This document shows, piece by piece, positions 25,757 through 33,465 of a stretch of DNA of 64,000 nucleotides (the first letter of the stretch is position 1; every line of letters begins with the position of its first letter). The translations under genes and the position numbers were made by a program. The notes under the pieces are model-generated. The model saw nothing but the letters and a program-made list of their open reading frames with translations, searched no databases and was not told the origin of the DNA. Source of the stretch: Lacipirellula parvula (GTDB lineage: Bacteria; Planctomycetota; Planctomycetia; Pirellulales; Lacipirellulaceae); assembly GCF_009177095.1 (NCBI RefSeq), contig NZ_AP021861.1, positions 4,570,501-4,634,500 on the forward strand, read 5' to 3'.

Positions 25757-26830
25757 ATGCGCGATCTCCTCGAAAAAACCCTTAGCCGTTTCGAGGAACT
25801 CGAAGGCCAGCTCGTCGACCCCGTCATCCTCGGCGACTCCGCCAAGCTGACCGCGGCGATCCGCGAGCATGGCTCGCTCAACCGTCTCGCCACCAAGTAC
25901 CGGCGGTTCAAAGAGCTCAACGTCGAGATCGCTGAAGCCCGCGAAATGGTCGAGGGCGACGACCTCGACATGCGCGAACTGGCTGAGGGCGAATTGCCCG
26001 GCTTGGTCGAAGCTCGCGAAGAGCTCTGGAACGAGCTGCTCACCCTCACGCTCGGCGGCGCCGATGCGAACCGCACCCGCTGCGTGATGGAAATCCGCGG
26101 CGGCACCGGCGGCGACGAAGCGGCCCTCTTCGCTCGCGACCTGTACGAAATGTACAAGCGCCACGCGGAAGTGAAGCGTTGGAAGATCGAGATCCTCGAT
26201 CACAGCGCCACGGAACTCGGCGGTTTCAAGGAAATCTCCCTGTCGATCGAAGGGGAAGGGGTCTACCGCGAGTTGCAGTACGAGTCGGGCGGCCATCGCG
26301 TGCAGCGCGTCCCCGCGACCGAAACGCAGGGCCGCATCCACACCTCCGCGGCCACCGTCGCCGTGATGCCCGAGCCGGAAGACGTTGAAGTGAACATCAA
26401 GCCGGACGATTACCGGCTCGACAAATTCTGCGCGAGCGGCCCGGGCGGTCAGCACGTCAACAAGACTGAATCGGCGGTGCGGCTCACCCACTACGAGACC
26501 GGCATCGTCGTCCAGTGCCAGGACGAAAAGAGCCAGCACAAAAACATCGCCAAGGCCCTCCGCGTGCTCAAGGCCCGCGTGTACGAGGTGAAGCGCGAAG
26601 CCGAAGAGAAAAAGCGTTCCGAAGAGCGGAAGACGCTCGTCGGCTCCGGCGATCGCAGTCAACGGATCCGCACGTACAATTTCCCCGACAACCGCGTGAC
26701 CGACCACCGCATTGGGCTCACGCTCTACAAGCTCGACCAAATCATCGCCGGCAACCTGCAACCGGTGACCGACGCGCTCGTCGATTACGACCGCCAACAA
26801 CTCCGCGACGCCTTCGCCGTGACCGAATAA
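25757..26830 (+). CDS. prfA: Peptide chain release factor 1
   Basis: 357 residues from ATG 25757. The stop-codon recognition tripeptide is P-A-T in [17 protein letters not shown], which defines RF1 (UAA and UAG). The catalytic GGQ is in [18 protein letters not shown]. The N-terminal helical domain and the C-terminal [20 protein letters not shown] complete a normal-length factor. An in-frame extension upstream to 24944 is not coding because it reads through rpmE in another frame. Ten bases separate it from prmC, whose product methylates the GGQ glutamine, so the pair is functionally matched. Confidence 0.97.
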   Translation: MRDLLEKTLSRFEELEGQLVDPVILGDSAKLTAAIREHGSLNRLATKYRRFKELNVEIAEAREMVEGDDLDMRELAEGELPGLVEAREELWNELLTLTLGGADANRTRCVMEIRGGTGGDEAALFARDLYEMYKRHAEVKRWKIEILDHSATELGGFKEISLSIEGEGVYRELQYESGGHRVQRVPATETQGRIHTSAATVAVMPEPEDVEVNIKPDDYRLDKFCASGPGGQHVNKTESAVRLTHYETGIVVQCQDEKSQHKNIAKALRVLKARVYEVKREAEEKKRSEERKTLVGSGDRSQRIRTYNFPDNRVTDHRIGLTLYKLDQIIAGNLQPVTDALVDYDRQQLRDAFAVTE

Positions 26831-26840
26831 GGGAGGGGCG

Positions 26841-27818
26841 ATGTCTGCTAACGACCAGCCCTGGACCATCGGCCGGCTCCTTAACTGGACGACCGACTTC
26901 CTGAAGGAAAAGGGCGCCGAGTCGCCGCGGCTCGACGCCGAGGTGCTGCTCGCCCACGTCCGCGGTTGCAAGCGGATCGAGCTCTACACCTCGTTTGAGC
27001 AGCCGGCGAGCGACGAGCTGCGAGCCAAGTTCCGCGAGTTGGTGAAGGAACGCGCCGCCGGCAAGCCGGTCGCCTACCTCGTCGGCCACCGCGAGTTCTT
27101 CTCGCTGCCGTTCACCGTAACGCCCGACGTGCTGATCCCACGCCCGGAAACGGAACTCCTCATCGTCCGCGCGCTGGACATCGCCAAACCACAGCCGCGG
27201 GTCAACGACCCGCCGGAGCGAGATTCGAACGACGTCGCCCCTAATCCTCCGGCCCCTAATCCTCCGGCCCCCAAGCCAACGCCCCCACCAGCCAAACCAA
27301 TCGCCGTCGCCGACGTCGGCACAGGCAGCGGCATCATCGCCGTCACGCTCGCGAAACATCTCCCGAGCGCCACGCTGACGATGATCGACGTCAGCCCCGC
27401 CGCGCTTGCCGTCGCGCAGAAAAACGCCGAACGCAACGGCGTCAGCGACCGCATCACCGCGGTCGAGAGCGACCTGTTTGCAGCCCTGCCCGCCGAGCAA
27501 AAGTTCGACCTCATCGCGAGCAACCCGCCGTACATCACCAGCGCCGAGATGCAGGAGCTGGCCGTCGACGTCCGCCGCTACGAGCCGACGCTCGCGCTCG
27601 ACGGCGGCCCCGAAGGGACCACGGTGATCGAACGGTTGATCGGCCAAGCGGCCGAGCGACTCCGCCCCGGCGGTTGGTTGTTAATGGAAATCAGTCCCAC
27701 GATCGTGGAGCGAGTTGAGCAACTCTTGGAAGCCGACTCCCGCTTGCAACGCGAACCGACGCAAAAGGATATCGCCGGTCTCGCCCGGGTCGTTCAGGCC
27801 CGACGAAAGGGAGAGTGA
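26841..27818 (+). CDS. prmC: Release factor glutamine methyltransferase with an inserted proline-rich linker
   Basis: 325 residues, about 40 more than usual. The N-terminal helical domain (about 5-75) carries SPRLDAEVLLAHVRG. The methyltransferase domain has IAVADVGTGSGIIAVTLAK and the catalytic motif FDLIASNPPYI. Between them, after LLIVRALDIA, lies an extra segment of about 35 residues (NDPPERDSND, then PNPPAPNPPAPKPTPPPAKP). At DNA level this contains a palindromic repeat unit and a 15-bp tandem duplication (27195-27269). The reading frame stays open and all catalytic residues remain, so the enzyme probably works. It ends by overlapping the next gene (TGATG). Confidence 0.95.
   Translation: MSANDQPWTIGRLLNWTTDFLKEKGAESPRLDAEVLLAHVRGCKRIELYTSFEQPASDELRAKFRELVKERAAGKPVAYLVGHREFFSLPFTVTPDVLIPRPETELLIVRALDIAKPQPRVNDPPERDSNDVAPNPPAPNPPAPKPTPPPAKPIAVADVGTGSGIIAVTLAKHLPSATLTMIDVSPAALAVAQKNAERNGVSDRITAVESDLFAALPAEQKFDLIASNPPYITSAEMQELAVDVRRYEPTLALDGGPEGTTVIERLIGQAAERLRPGGWLLMEISPTIVERVEQLLEADSRLQREPTQKDIAGLARVVQARRKGE
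27195..27269. repeat. REP-like unit plus 15-bp tandem repeat inside prmC
   Basis: 27195-27220 is CCGCGGGTCAACGACCCGCC followed by GGAGCG, an inverted repeat around AAC. It matches 56678-56703 (CCGCGGGGCAACGCCCCGCC then GGAGCG) apart from the compensating T/A bases. Immediately downstream CCTAATCCTCCGGCC occurs twice in tandem (27240-27254, 27255-27269). Both encode part of the prmC linker. Confidence 0.75.
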
Positions 27819-28594
27819 TGAACCATCCACTCCGCTGGTTGGCGCTGGTCGCACTCGAACAGGCCGAGACGCCGACGTTCGAACACTTCGCCGCTTGGCA
27901 TGCCGAGCAATTTCCCGACGCACCGCAGCCGGTCCTCGCTGCGTCGACCGACAAGCTGACGACGTTCACTGTCGGCGACCTCACCGCGGCGATCACGCTT
28001 ATTCCGCGACCGATTCCGTGGTCGCAGCTCGAAGGCCCGTGCGCGACGGCGTGGTACTGGCCCGAGGCGACCGCCGAGATGCGCGACCATGCCGCCCACC
28101 TGCTGATCGCGGTAGTCGACGAAGGAGGCAAGGCGATCGAGAAGGCGATGACGCTCACGCGACTCACCGCGGCGACCGTCGCGTCGTCGAGCAGCGTCGG
28201 CGTCTTCTGGGGCCCCGGCCGCTTGATCCATTCGCCCGGGGCGTTCGTCGAGCAAGCGGTGCAAATGAAGCCCGACAACTTGCCGCTGTTCCTCTGGATC
28301 GACTTCCGCATCGAGCAAATCGACGACGGCGTCTACCGCCTCTACTCGACGGGTCTTGAAGCCCTCGGCGACAACGAGATCGAGGTCGAACGTTTCGACG
28401 GCGAACCGCAAGCGCTGCTCGACTTCGTCTACAACTTCGCCCACTATCTGATCGATCAGAAGAAACTTATTCGCGACGGCGATACGATCGGCCTCACCGA
28501 CGAGGTACAAGTGACCGCTCACCGCGGCCCGTCGATGCTCGGCGGTGACATAGAAGTCATTCAACTCCAATTCGAGATCGGCCCCGGCGGCTAG
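27818..28594 (+). CDS. DUF4261-type protein of unknown function
   Basis: 258 residues from ATG 27818, whose A is the last base of the prmC stop (TGATG). Segments such as FTVGDLTAAITLIPRPIPWS, TAATVASSSSVGVFWGPGRL and TTGLEALGDNEIEVERF-like LYSTGLEALGDNEIEVE fit the DUF4261 family. Members of that family share a W-G-P motif and a late G-L-E-x-L-G-x-x-E-I-E block. No catalytic function is known. No signal peptide or membrane helix, so cytosolic. Coupling to prmC suggests shared transcription rather than shared function. Confidence 0.8.
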   Translation: MNHPLRWLALVALEQAETPTFEHFAAWHAEQFPDAPQPVLAASTDKLTTFTVGDLTAAITLIPRPIPWSQLEGPCATAWYWPEATAEMRDHAAHLLIAVVDEGGKAIEKAMTLTRLTAATVASSSSVGVFWGPGRLIHSPGAFVEQAVQMKPDNLPLFLWIDFRIEQIDDGVYRLYSTGLEALGDNEIEVERFDGEPQALLDFVYNFAHYLIDQKKLIRDGDTIGLTDEVQVTAHRGPSMLGGDIEVIQLQFEIGPGG

Positions 28595-28604
28595 TTGAGT
28601 AGGC

Positions 28605-29744
28605 TTAGCTGAACAGCGTCGGCGCTTCCCCCGCTAAGCGAGCCGGGGCGTCCCCGCCCCCGGCCGTTTCCGCAGAGTCTTCCCCAGCCGCTTCCGCCCC
28701 AATACCCCCGCCATCCTCCCCCGGCCCGCGTTCAGCAATCACCAGCGGCCCGCGATAAATCCGCTGCCGCAGCGGATTCTTGCTACTCGTCAGCGGCCCG
28801 CTATGAGGCTCCGTGGCAAGCGTGGCCATCATCATCTGCAGCTTCGCATCCATATCATCGGCATAGTGGACTAATAAGGCTTCTGGAGTCATCGGCGGCT
28901 TCGGCGCGCCCCACTCCGGCAATCGCTGGTGAGCGATGATGATGTGCTCCAGCCGCAGCAGCTTCTCGGGATCGATCGGATGCTTCTCCGCCATCTCGCG
29001 GAGAATATCCCGCCCCTGCAGCATGTGCCCGATGAGCACGCCAGCCGGCGAGTACTCGGCGCCCATCGGCGTCACTTGCAACTCGCGCAGCTTGCCGATG
29101 TCATGCAGCACCCCGCCGGCGATCACCTGATCCTTATCAAGCGGCGGCTGCATCTCAGGACACATCTCGGCGTACTTGTCGGCGATGTAGACGCAGGTCT
29201 TCGTCACGCTCAGCACATGTTCGAGGAACCCGCCCGCGTAGGCATGGTGATTGTGCGTCGCCGCCGGCAAGCGCAGCAACTCTTCCCGATACTCGTCGAG
29301 GATCGCCGCCACCAACGCCGACACCGCTTCGTCCTGGATGGTCTCGACCACAAGCTTCCGCAGCTCGTCGAACATGATGTCCGCATCAACGCGAGCCTTA
29401 GGCAGGCACATCGACGAATCGAACCCTGCCGCCACATCCTCGTCGGTTACTGCGCGAATGCGGCGGATATCGAGTTGCGGCCCAAAGTTCGTTTCACGAT
29501 ACGCGGCGCGCAGCTTGTAAAACTCGCCGACCTTCCACTCATCCTTGCATGCGGCAGCCAGCGGCGCATCGCCCCAAATTGGGAAGCTCACCTCGCGCTT
29601 CGCATCGCGGAACGTCACGCGGAAGTACGGCTTCCCGTCGCGGGTGGTCATCGTTTCCTTCGCAGCGAGCAGCGCGAAGAAATCAGCCTCTTGGCTGTTG
29701 GTGAGTTCGGAAAGCAAGAGCGTCGGAGCAGCGGCAGGAGCCAT
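28605..29744 (-). CDS. 3'-5' exonuclease of the YhaM type (OB fold plus HD domain)
   Basis: 379 residues from ATG 29744. An OB-fold region lies at about 10-105 (GKPYFRVTFRDAKREVSFPI and GPQLDIRRIRAVTDED). The HD domain at about 165-330 has HNHHAYAGGFLEH (H176), GGVLHDIGKL (H214-D215), HIIIAHQR and VHYADDMDAKL. The arrangement matches YhaM/CBF1, an exoribonuclease that also degrades single-stranded DNA. An acidic, alanine/glycine-rich tail of about 45 residues is added at the C-terminus. Cytosolic. It is convergent with the DUF4261 gene and followed by 115 bases to the acyltransferase gene. Confidence 0.9.
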   Translation of the reverse strand: MAPAAAPTLLLSELTNSQEADFFALLAAKETMTTRDGKPYFRVTFRDAKREVSFPIWGDAPLAAACKDEWKVGEFYKLRAAYRETNFGPQLDIRRIRAVTDEDVAAGFDSSMCLPKARVDADIMFDELRKLVVETIQDEAVSALVAAILDEYREELLRLPAATHNHHAYAGGFLEHVLSVTKTCVYIADKYAEMCPEMQPPLDKDQVIAGGVLHDIGKLRELQVTPMGAEYSPAGVLIGHMLQGRDILREMAEKHPIDPEKLLRLEHIIIAHQRLPEWGAPKPPMTPEALLVHYADDMDAKLQMMMATLATEPHSGPLTSSKNPLRQRIYRGPLVIAERGPGEDGGGIGAEAAGEDSAETAGGGDAPARLAGEAPTLFS

Positions 29745-29859
29745 GGCAAGCAGCCCATGGGGCGAGAGGATTGGGGAAGGGTTGCTACACAATAGCAGGG
29801 GCGCTTCCCATTCGCCATCGCTCGGCACGCCCTAAGACGACCTCCATGGCCGCTTCACG

Positions 29860-31071
29860 CTACATTCGCGGCGATTCGTCGGAAAGCTTCTTCAGCATCC
29901 CGCCCAATTGCATGCGCAGCTCCTCCATCACCGGATCGACCGTCGCCTCGCGATCGCGCCGGCTGCCGACGGGGATTGGATCGCCCACCTGCACCACCGC
30001 ATGGAGCGGCCGGTGGACGCGAATCTCATCGGTAAAATCTTCCTCGAACCGCTCGACCGTTTCGAGGATATGCTCGCGGATGTTTCGCTGCGATAGCCGC
30101 ACGTAGTTCCGCGGGTAGTGCGACATTTGCTGGACGTAGTAGCAAGCGGCTAGTTGCTTGCGGTACTCTTGGCGATCAGTTTCGTTCGTCTCCTTAGCCA
30201 GCAGCGGCGGAATGATCGCCACCCGCAGGTTCTTCACGCGGGCGACGACTCCCTCGGCGCGATCCTTGATATTCCAGCGAGCCTCAAGCTTCGTCAGCAC
30301 GTCTTCGATGAGATTGTCGACCCGCTCGTAGAAGTCCCCCGTGCGGGCGGCGCCAAAGTACTCGATCTCTTTGAGCGAGAGCAGTGCCTGGCCAATCTGC
30401 CGGATCCGCTGCACCAGCGGCTTGTCTTGCTGCGGGAACCAGGAAAAGTGCCCTTCGATTTCCTCAAGCACAGGGTTCACGGCCGCTTCCAGATCGCCCT
30501 GATAGAAGTAGCGAATCGCGACCGGGTGGATCACCACGCCGCCGGCGCCAGGAATCTTCTCGCGACGCTTCGCCGCGGTGCGGGCAATGAACGCCGTGCC
30601 ATCCATCAGCGGCATCAGCTCGTCATTGTGCCGCGAGATGGCGCCCTCGGCGAAGATCACGAGCGGCCGTTTGCCGTCAACCAAAATATCAACCGCCGTG
30701 TTAATCGCCTGCCTATCGACCCCTTCGCGGTAAACGCTGAACGCCCCAACCCGCCGCAGCATGAAACGACTCAGCCGGCTTTCCATGAACAGATGCCACG
30801 ACGCCATCGCGTGGAGATCGCATTTGGCGATCCGCGATAGCTGCACGAACGTCAGCGGGTCGGAAAGGCGGCAGTGGTTCGGCGCCAAGATCACGCTGTT
30901 GCCTGCGGCCAGCGAGGCCTTCAGCTTCTCTCCATCACGCGTTTCGACGGAATGAATGCCGTAGGTCTTCTTGATCCAATGAGGAATGTAGTAGCGCAGC
31001 AGTTCGGGCCAGATCTTGGAATAGATCGGGGGGATGAACTTGTACGGCTCTTCGATGACGACGTTTTGCAT
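29860..31071 (-). CDS. PlsC-type glycerolipid acyltransferase
   Basis: 403 residues from ATG 31071. Block I is ILAPNHCRLSDPLTF with the catalytic H66-x4-D71. Block III is VIFAEGAISRHND, with alanine in place of the usual proline in FPEGxxS. These motifs define the PlsC superfamily, which transfers acyl chains from acyl-CoA or acyl-ACP to lysophospholipids. The C-terminal half (about 200-400) is longer than in PlsC itself and contains a second soluble region with many charged helices. Substrate uncertain. It is divergent from the recombinase gene. Confidence 0.85.
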   Translation of the reverse strand: MQNVVIEEPYKFIPPIYSKIWPELLRYYIPHWIKKTYGIHSVETRDGEKLKASLAAGNSVILAPNHCRLSDPLTFVQLSRIAKCDLHAMASWHLFMESRLSRFMLRRVGAFSVYREGVDRQAINTAVDILVDGKRPLVIFAEGAISRHNDELMPLMDGTAFIARTAAKRREKIPGAGGVVIHPVAIRYFYQGDLEAAVNPVLEEIEGHFSWFPQQDKPLVQRIRQIGQALLSLKEIEYFGAARTGDFYERVDNLIEDVLTKLEARWNIKDRAEGVVARVKNLRVAIIPPLLAKETNETDRQEYRKQLAACYYVQQMSHYPRNYVRLSQRNIREHILETVERFEEDFTDEIRVHRPLHAVVQVGDPIPVGSRRDREATVDPVMEELRMQLGGMLKKLSDESPRM

Positions 31072-31274
31072 CCGTGACTGCTGTCGAGAATCGCTGTGCG
31101 AGTGTAATCCGGGGCGAGCAACCGAGTAGTTGTCGCTCCGCAAAGTTTACCTAATCCGTGCGTTCGCGGGAGCGATTGAAAAGATACCGCAGTTTCCGGC
31201 CTGCTGCCCAGTCCAGACGCGCCGTTGTCGATAGTTTCTACAGTCAGCTGCGGTGCCGAGGAGCAAGAACAGCC

Positions 31275-32213
31275 GTGAAGCCGCTGAAGAAGGTCATCAA
31301 ACCGCGCCGCGAGGCCGCCCAGAACGACGCCGTCCGTTGGCAGGAGTCGTTTGAGCGTTACTTGCGCACCGAGTGCCATCTCTCGGAGAACACGGTGGCC
31401 GCGTATGGTCGCGACCTGAAGCGGATGTTCAAGTGGCTCGGCAACCGCCGGTTCGGGCAGCTGAAAGTCAGCGACCTCGCACGCTACCCCGCTTGGCTCG
31501 CTGAACAGCAACTAGCGCCCAAAAGCGTCGTGCGGCACGTCGCCTCGCTGAAAGTTTTCTTCCGCTACCTGCAGTTGGAGGGAGTGCTGGCGGAAAACGA
31601 GGCGGAGCTACTCGGCTCGCCCAAGCTGTGGCAGCGCGTGCCGCAAGTGATGTCGACCGCCCAGGTCGAAGAGCTGCTTAACGCTCCCCGCAAGTCGGAC
31701 GGGTGGTGTCTCCGCGACCGGGCGCTGTTGGAACTCCTCTACGCAACCGGTTGCCGCGTGTCGGAACTTTCGAACCTTCCCATGCGCGACCTGCACCTCA
31801 ACGAACGGTATTGCATCTGCCGCGGCAAGGGCGACAAGCAGCGGATCGTGCCGCTGGGACGCCGGGCGATTGAAGCGGTCGAACGCTACTTGCGCGACGA
31901 GCGCGGCCGATTGGCCGGCAAGCGGTCGCCGGCGCCGGAGTGGGTACTACTTTCGCCACGAGGAGATCGACTGCGACGTGAGCGGATTTGGGAATTGCTC
32001 AAACGATACGCAGCCCGCGTCGGCGCGTCGCCGGAAGTAAGCCCGCACTCAATGCGGCACAGCTTCGCCACGCATCTGCTGGCGGGCGGGGCCGACTTGC
32101 GGCAGGTGCAGGAGTTGCTCGGCCATGCGAGCATCGCAACGACGCAAATTTACACGCACGTCGATCACTCGCGCTTAAAGCGGGTGCATCAGAGCTTTCA
32201 TCCGCGTGCGTAG
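31275..32213 (+). CDS. Tyrosine recombinase of the XerC/XerD type
   Basis: 312 residues from GTG 31275, with GAGGAG at 31258-31263. The N-terminal SAM-like domain (about 20-105) has TVAAYGRDLKRMFKWLG. Catalytic residues are all present: R161 (GCRVSELSNL), K185, H258 and R261 (SPHSMRHSFATHLL), H284 (LLGHASIATT) and nucleophile Y293. Size and motifs fit a chromosome-dimer-resolving Xer recombinase better than a phage integrase, and no mobile-element genes are nearby. XerD is favoured by LLGHASIATTQIYTHV but the C/D distinction is not certain. No dif site was recognised in the window. Confidence 0.9.
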   Translation: MKPLKKVIKPRREAAQNDAVRWQESFERYLRTECHLSENTVAAYGRDLKRMFKWLGNRRFGQLKVSDLARYPAWLAEQQLAPKSVVRHVASLKVFFRYLQLEGVLAENEAELLGSPKLWQRVPQVMSTAQVEELLNAPRKSDGWCLRDRALLELLYATGCRVSELSNLPMRDLHLNERYCICRGKGDKQRIVPLGRRAIEAVERYLRDERGRLAGKRSPAPEWVLLSPRGDRLRRERIWELLKRYAARVGASPEVSPHSMRHSFATHLLAGGADLRQVQELLGHASIATTQIYTHVDHSRLKRVHQSFHPRA

Positions 32214-32220
32214 CCGCTTT

Positions 32221-32301
32221 TAGCCCCGGGCTCCGCCCGGAGGTCGGCATGAAGTAAGGGCGGCGTTCCATCGACTTGGTGCGCGACCCCCGGGGCTGGG
32301 G
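32221..32301. repeat. GCCCCGGGC-family repeat, copy 3
   Basis: TAGCCCCGGGCTCCGCCCGG at the left and CGACCCCCGGGGCTG at the right enclose about 45 bases. It sits between convergent genes, 7 bases after the recombinase stop. Confidence 0.7.
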
Positions 32302-32308
32302 GATAACG

Positions 32309-33388
32309 CTACTGCTTCGCCCAGCGGCTGCCTGGATACTCGGCCGCCAGCTTCTGCTGGGCCTCTTGGGCGCGGGCGTCGCGGCCAACGGTCTTCCAGA
32401 GCTTCGTCAGTTCGTGGAGTGCCTTGGCGTGCGCCTCCGCATCCTGGCTGTAGAGCAAGTCGACGTGCAGGAAAGCGAAGAGCGCCGCTCGCGGATCGTT
32501 GCTCTTGAGGTAGCAATCGCCCAGGGCGTTGTACGCGCGAGCGAGCAGCGTGGCGTCCTCGGGCTTGGCGCTGGCGATGATCTTGCCAATGGCGGCGGTC
32601 GCTTCCTTTACCTGCCCGGCAGCCGCCTGGCTGACCGATCGGTCGAGCGTCGCGGCCAGTTTCAGCGGGGCAATAAGCGCGCCGTCTTCCGGAGACGAGG
32701 CAACCTTGTCAAACTCGACCTGCGCCTGAGCATCTTGGCCTTCCGCTTGGTAGGTGCGGCCCACGAGCAAGGCGCTCTTCAATTCGAAGTAGGGCGACTT
32801 CGCCTTCGCAAGCTTGGCGTATTCGGCGCGGGCGTTAGACGTTTCACCGGCGGCCATCAGCAGATCGCCGAGCGTCTCGATCGCTTGCGGGACGTGGTAG
32901 CTCTTGTTTTGCTTCGCCATGAACGTCCGAATTTCGCCCGCGGCGGCCGAGGGTTCGCCTTTGCCGGCAAGCGCGAGCTTCGCGGCGGCGAGCGCCCGGT
33001 AGAACTCCACGTCAGCGAGGACTTCATCACGCTGGATCTCGGCAACGTCGATCTTTGCCAAGATGTCGAACGCCTCCTGCACCTTGCCGGCATTCAATGC
33101 GTTGCGGGCTGAGTTCAACTCGCTCGGCTCTCCGGCGAACGTGACGACTTCGATCTCCTCGGCGGGAATCGTTGATTCAACGCCCCCTTTGGAGATCGTC
33201 ACGCCGAGCGGCGTTGTGGAGACAACCTTGCCGCTGTCGACGCCGTTCTGACGACGGACGCGATCGATCGTGCTTTGGGCGTTGGCGGCGACGGGCAGCG
33301 TGAGCAGTGCAACGGCCAGCAAGACCGCGCGAATCGCGAGGCGATGAGGCGGGCGACGGTTCATTGTTGGATATTGGTCGCTGGGCAT
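32309..33388 (-). CDS. Exported TPR protein
   Basis: 359 residues from ATG 33388 (GAAGG upstream; ATG 33364 is also possible). A signal peptide ends near ANAQ. A short beta segment follows (VSTTPLGVTISKGGVESTIPAEEIEVVTF), then tetratricopeptide-like helices to the end: ARNALNAGKVQEAFDIL, ALGDCYLKSNDPRAALFAFL, ALHELTKLWKTVGRDARAQE. TPRs mediate protein contacts, so it is probably a periplasmic scaffold. It lies 77 bases downstream of a much larger TPR protein gene on the same strand, and the two likely work together. Confidence 0.82.
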   Translation of the reverse strand: MPSDQYPTMNRRPPHRLAIRAVLLAVALLTLPVAANAQSTIDRVRRQNGVDSGKVVSTTPLGVTISKGGVESTIPAEEIEVVTFAGEPSELNSARNALNAGKVQEAFDILAKIDVAEIQRDEVLADVEFYRALAAAKLALAGKGEPSAAAGEIRTFMAKQNKSYHVPQAIETLGDLLMAAGETSNARAEYAKLAKAKSPYFELKSALLVGRTYQAEGQDAQAQVEFDKVASSPEDGALIAPLKLAATLDRSVSQAAAGQVKEATAAIGKIIASAKPEDATLLARAYNALGDCYLKSNDPRAALFAFLHVDLLYSQDAEAHAKALHELTKLWKTVGRDARAQEAQQKLAAEYPGSRWAKQ

Positions 33389-33465
33389 AGTGGCAACCTT
33401 CGATTTCGCTCGATCTATTCTGTTCAGTGATTTGGCAGGTGCGCTGCAACGGCAATTCAAACCGC

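Noticed and set aside
25682-26971. A 429-codon open frame on the minus strand across prfA
   Set aside because: prfA on the plus strand is unmistakable; the minus frame is the usual antisense shadow in high-GC DNA.
27215-27235. GATTCGAAC-like tRNA T-arm resemblance in prmC
   Set aside because: No acceptor, D or anticodon arm can be built; it is part of the inserted linker and repeat region.
31275-32213. Tyrosine recombinase as a sign of an integrated element
   Set aside because: Motifs and length fit housekeeping Xer; no attachment repeats, tRNA, or phage/transfer genes are near.
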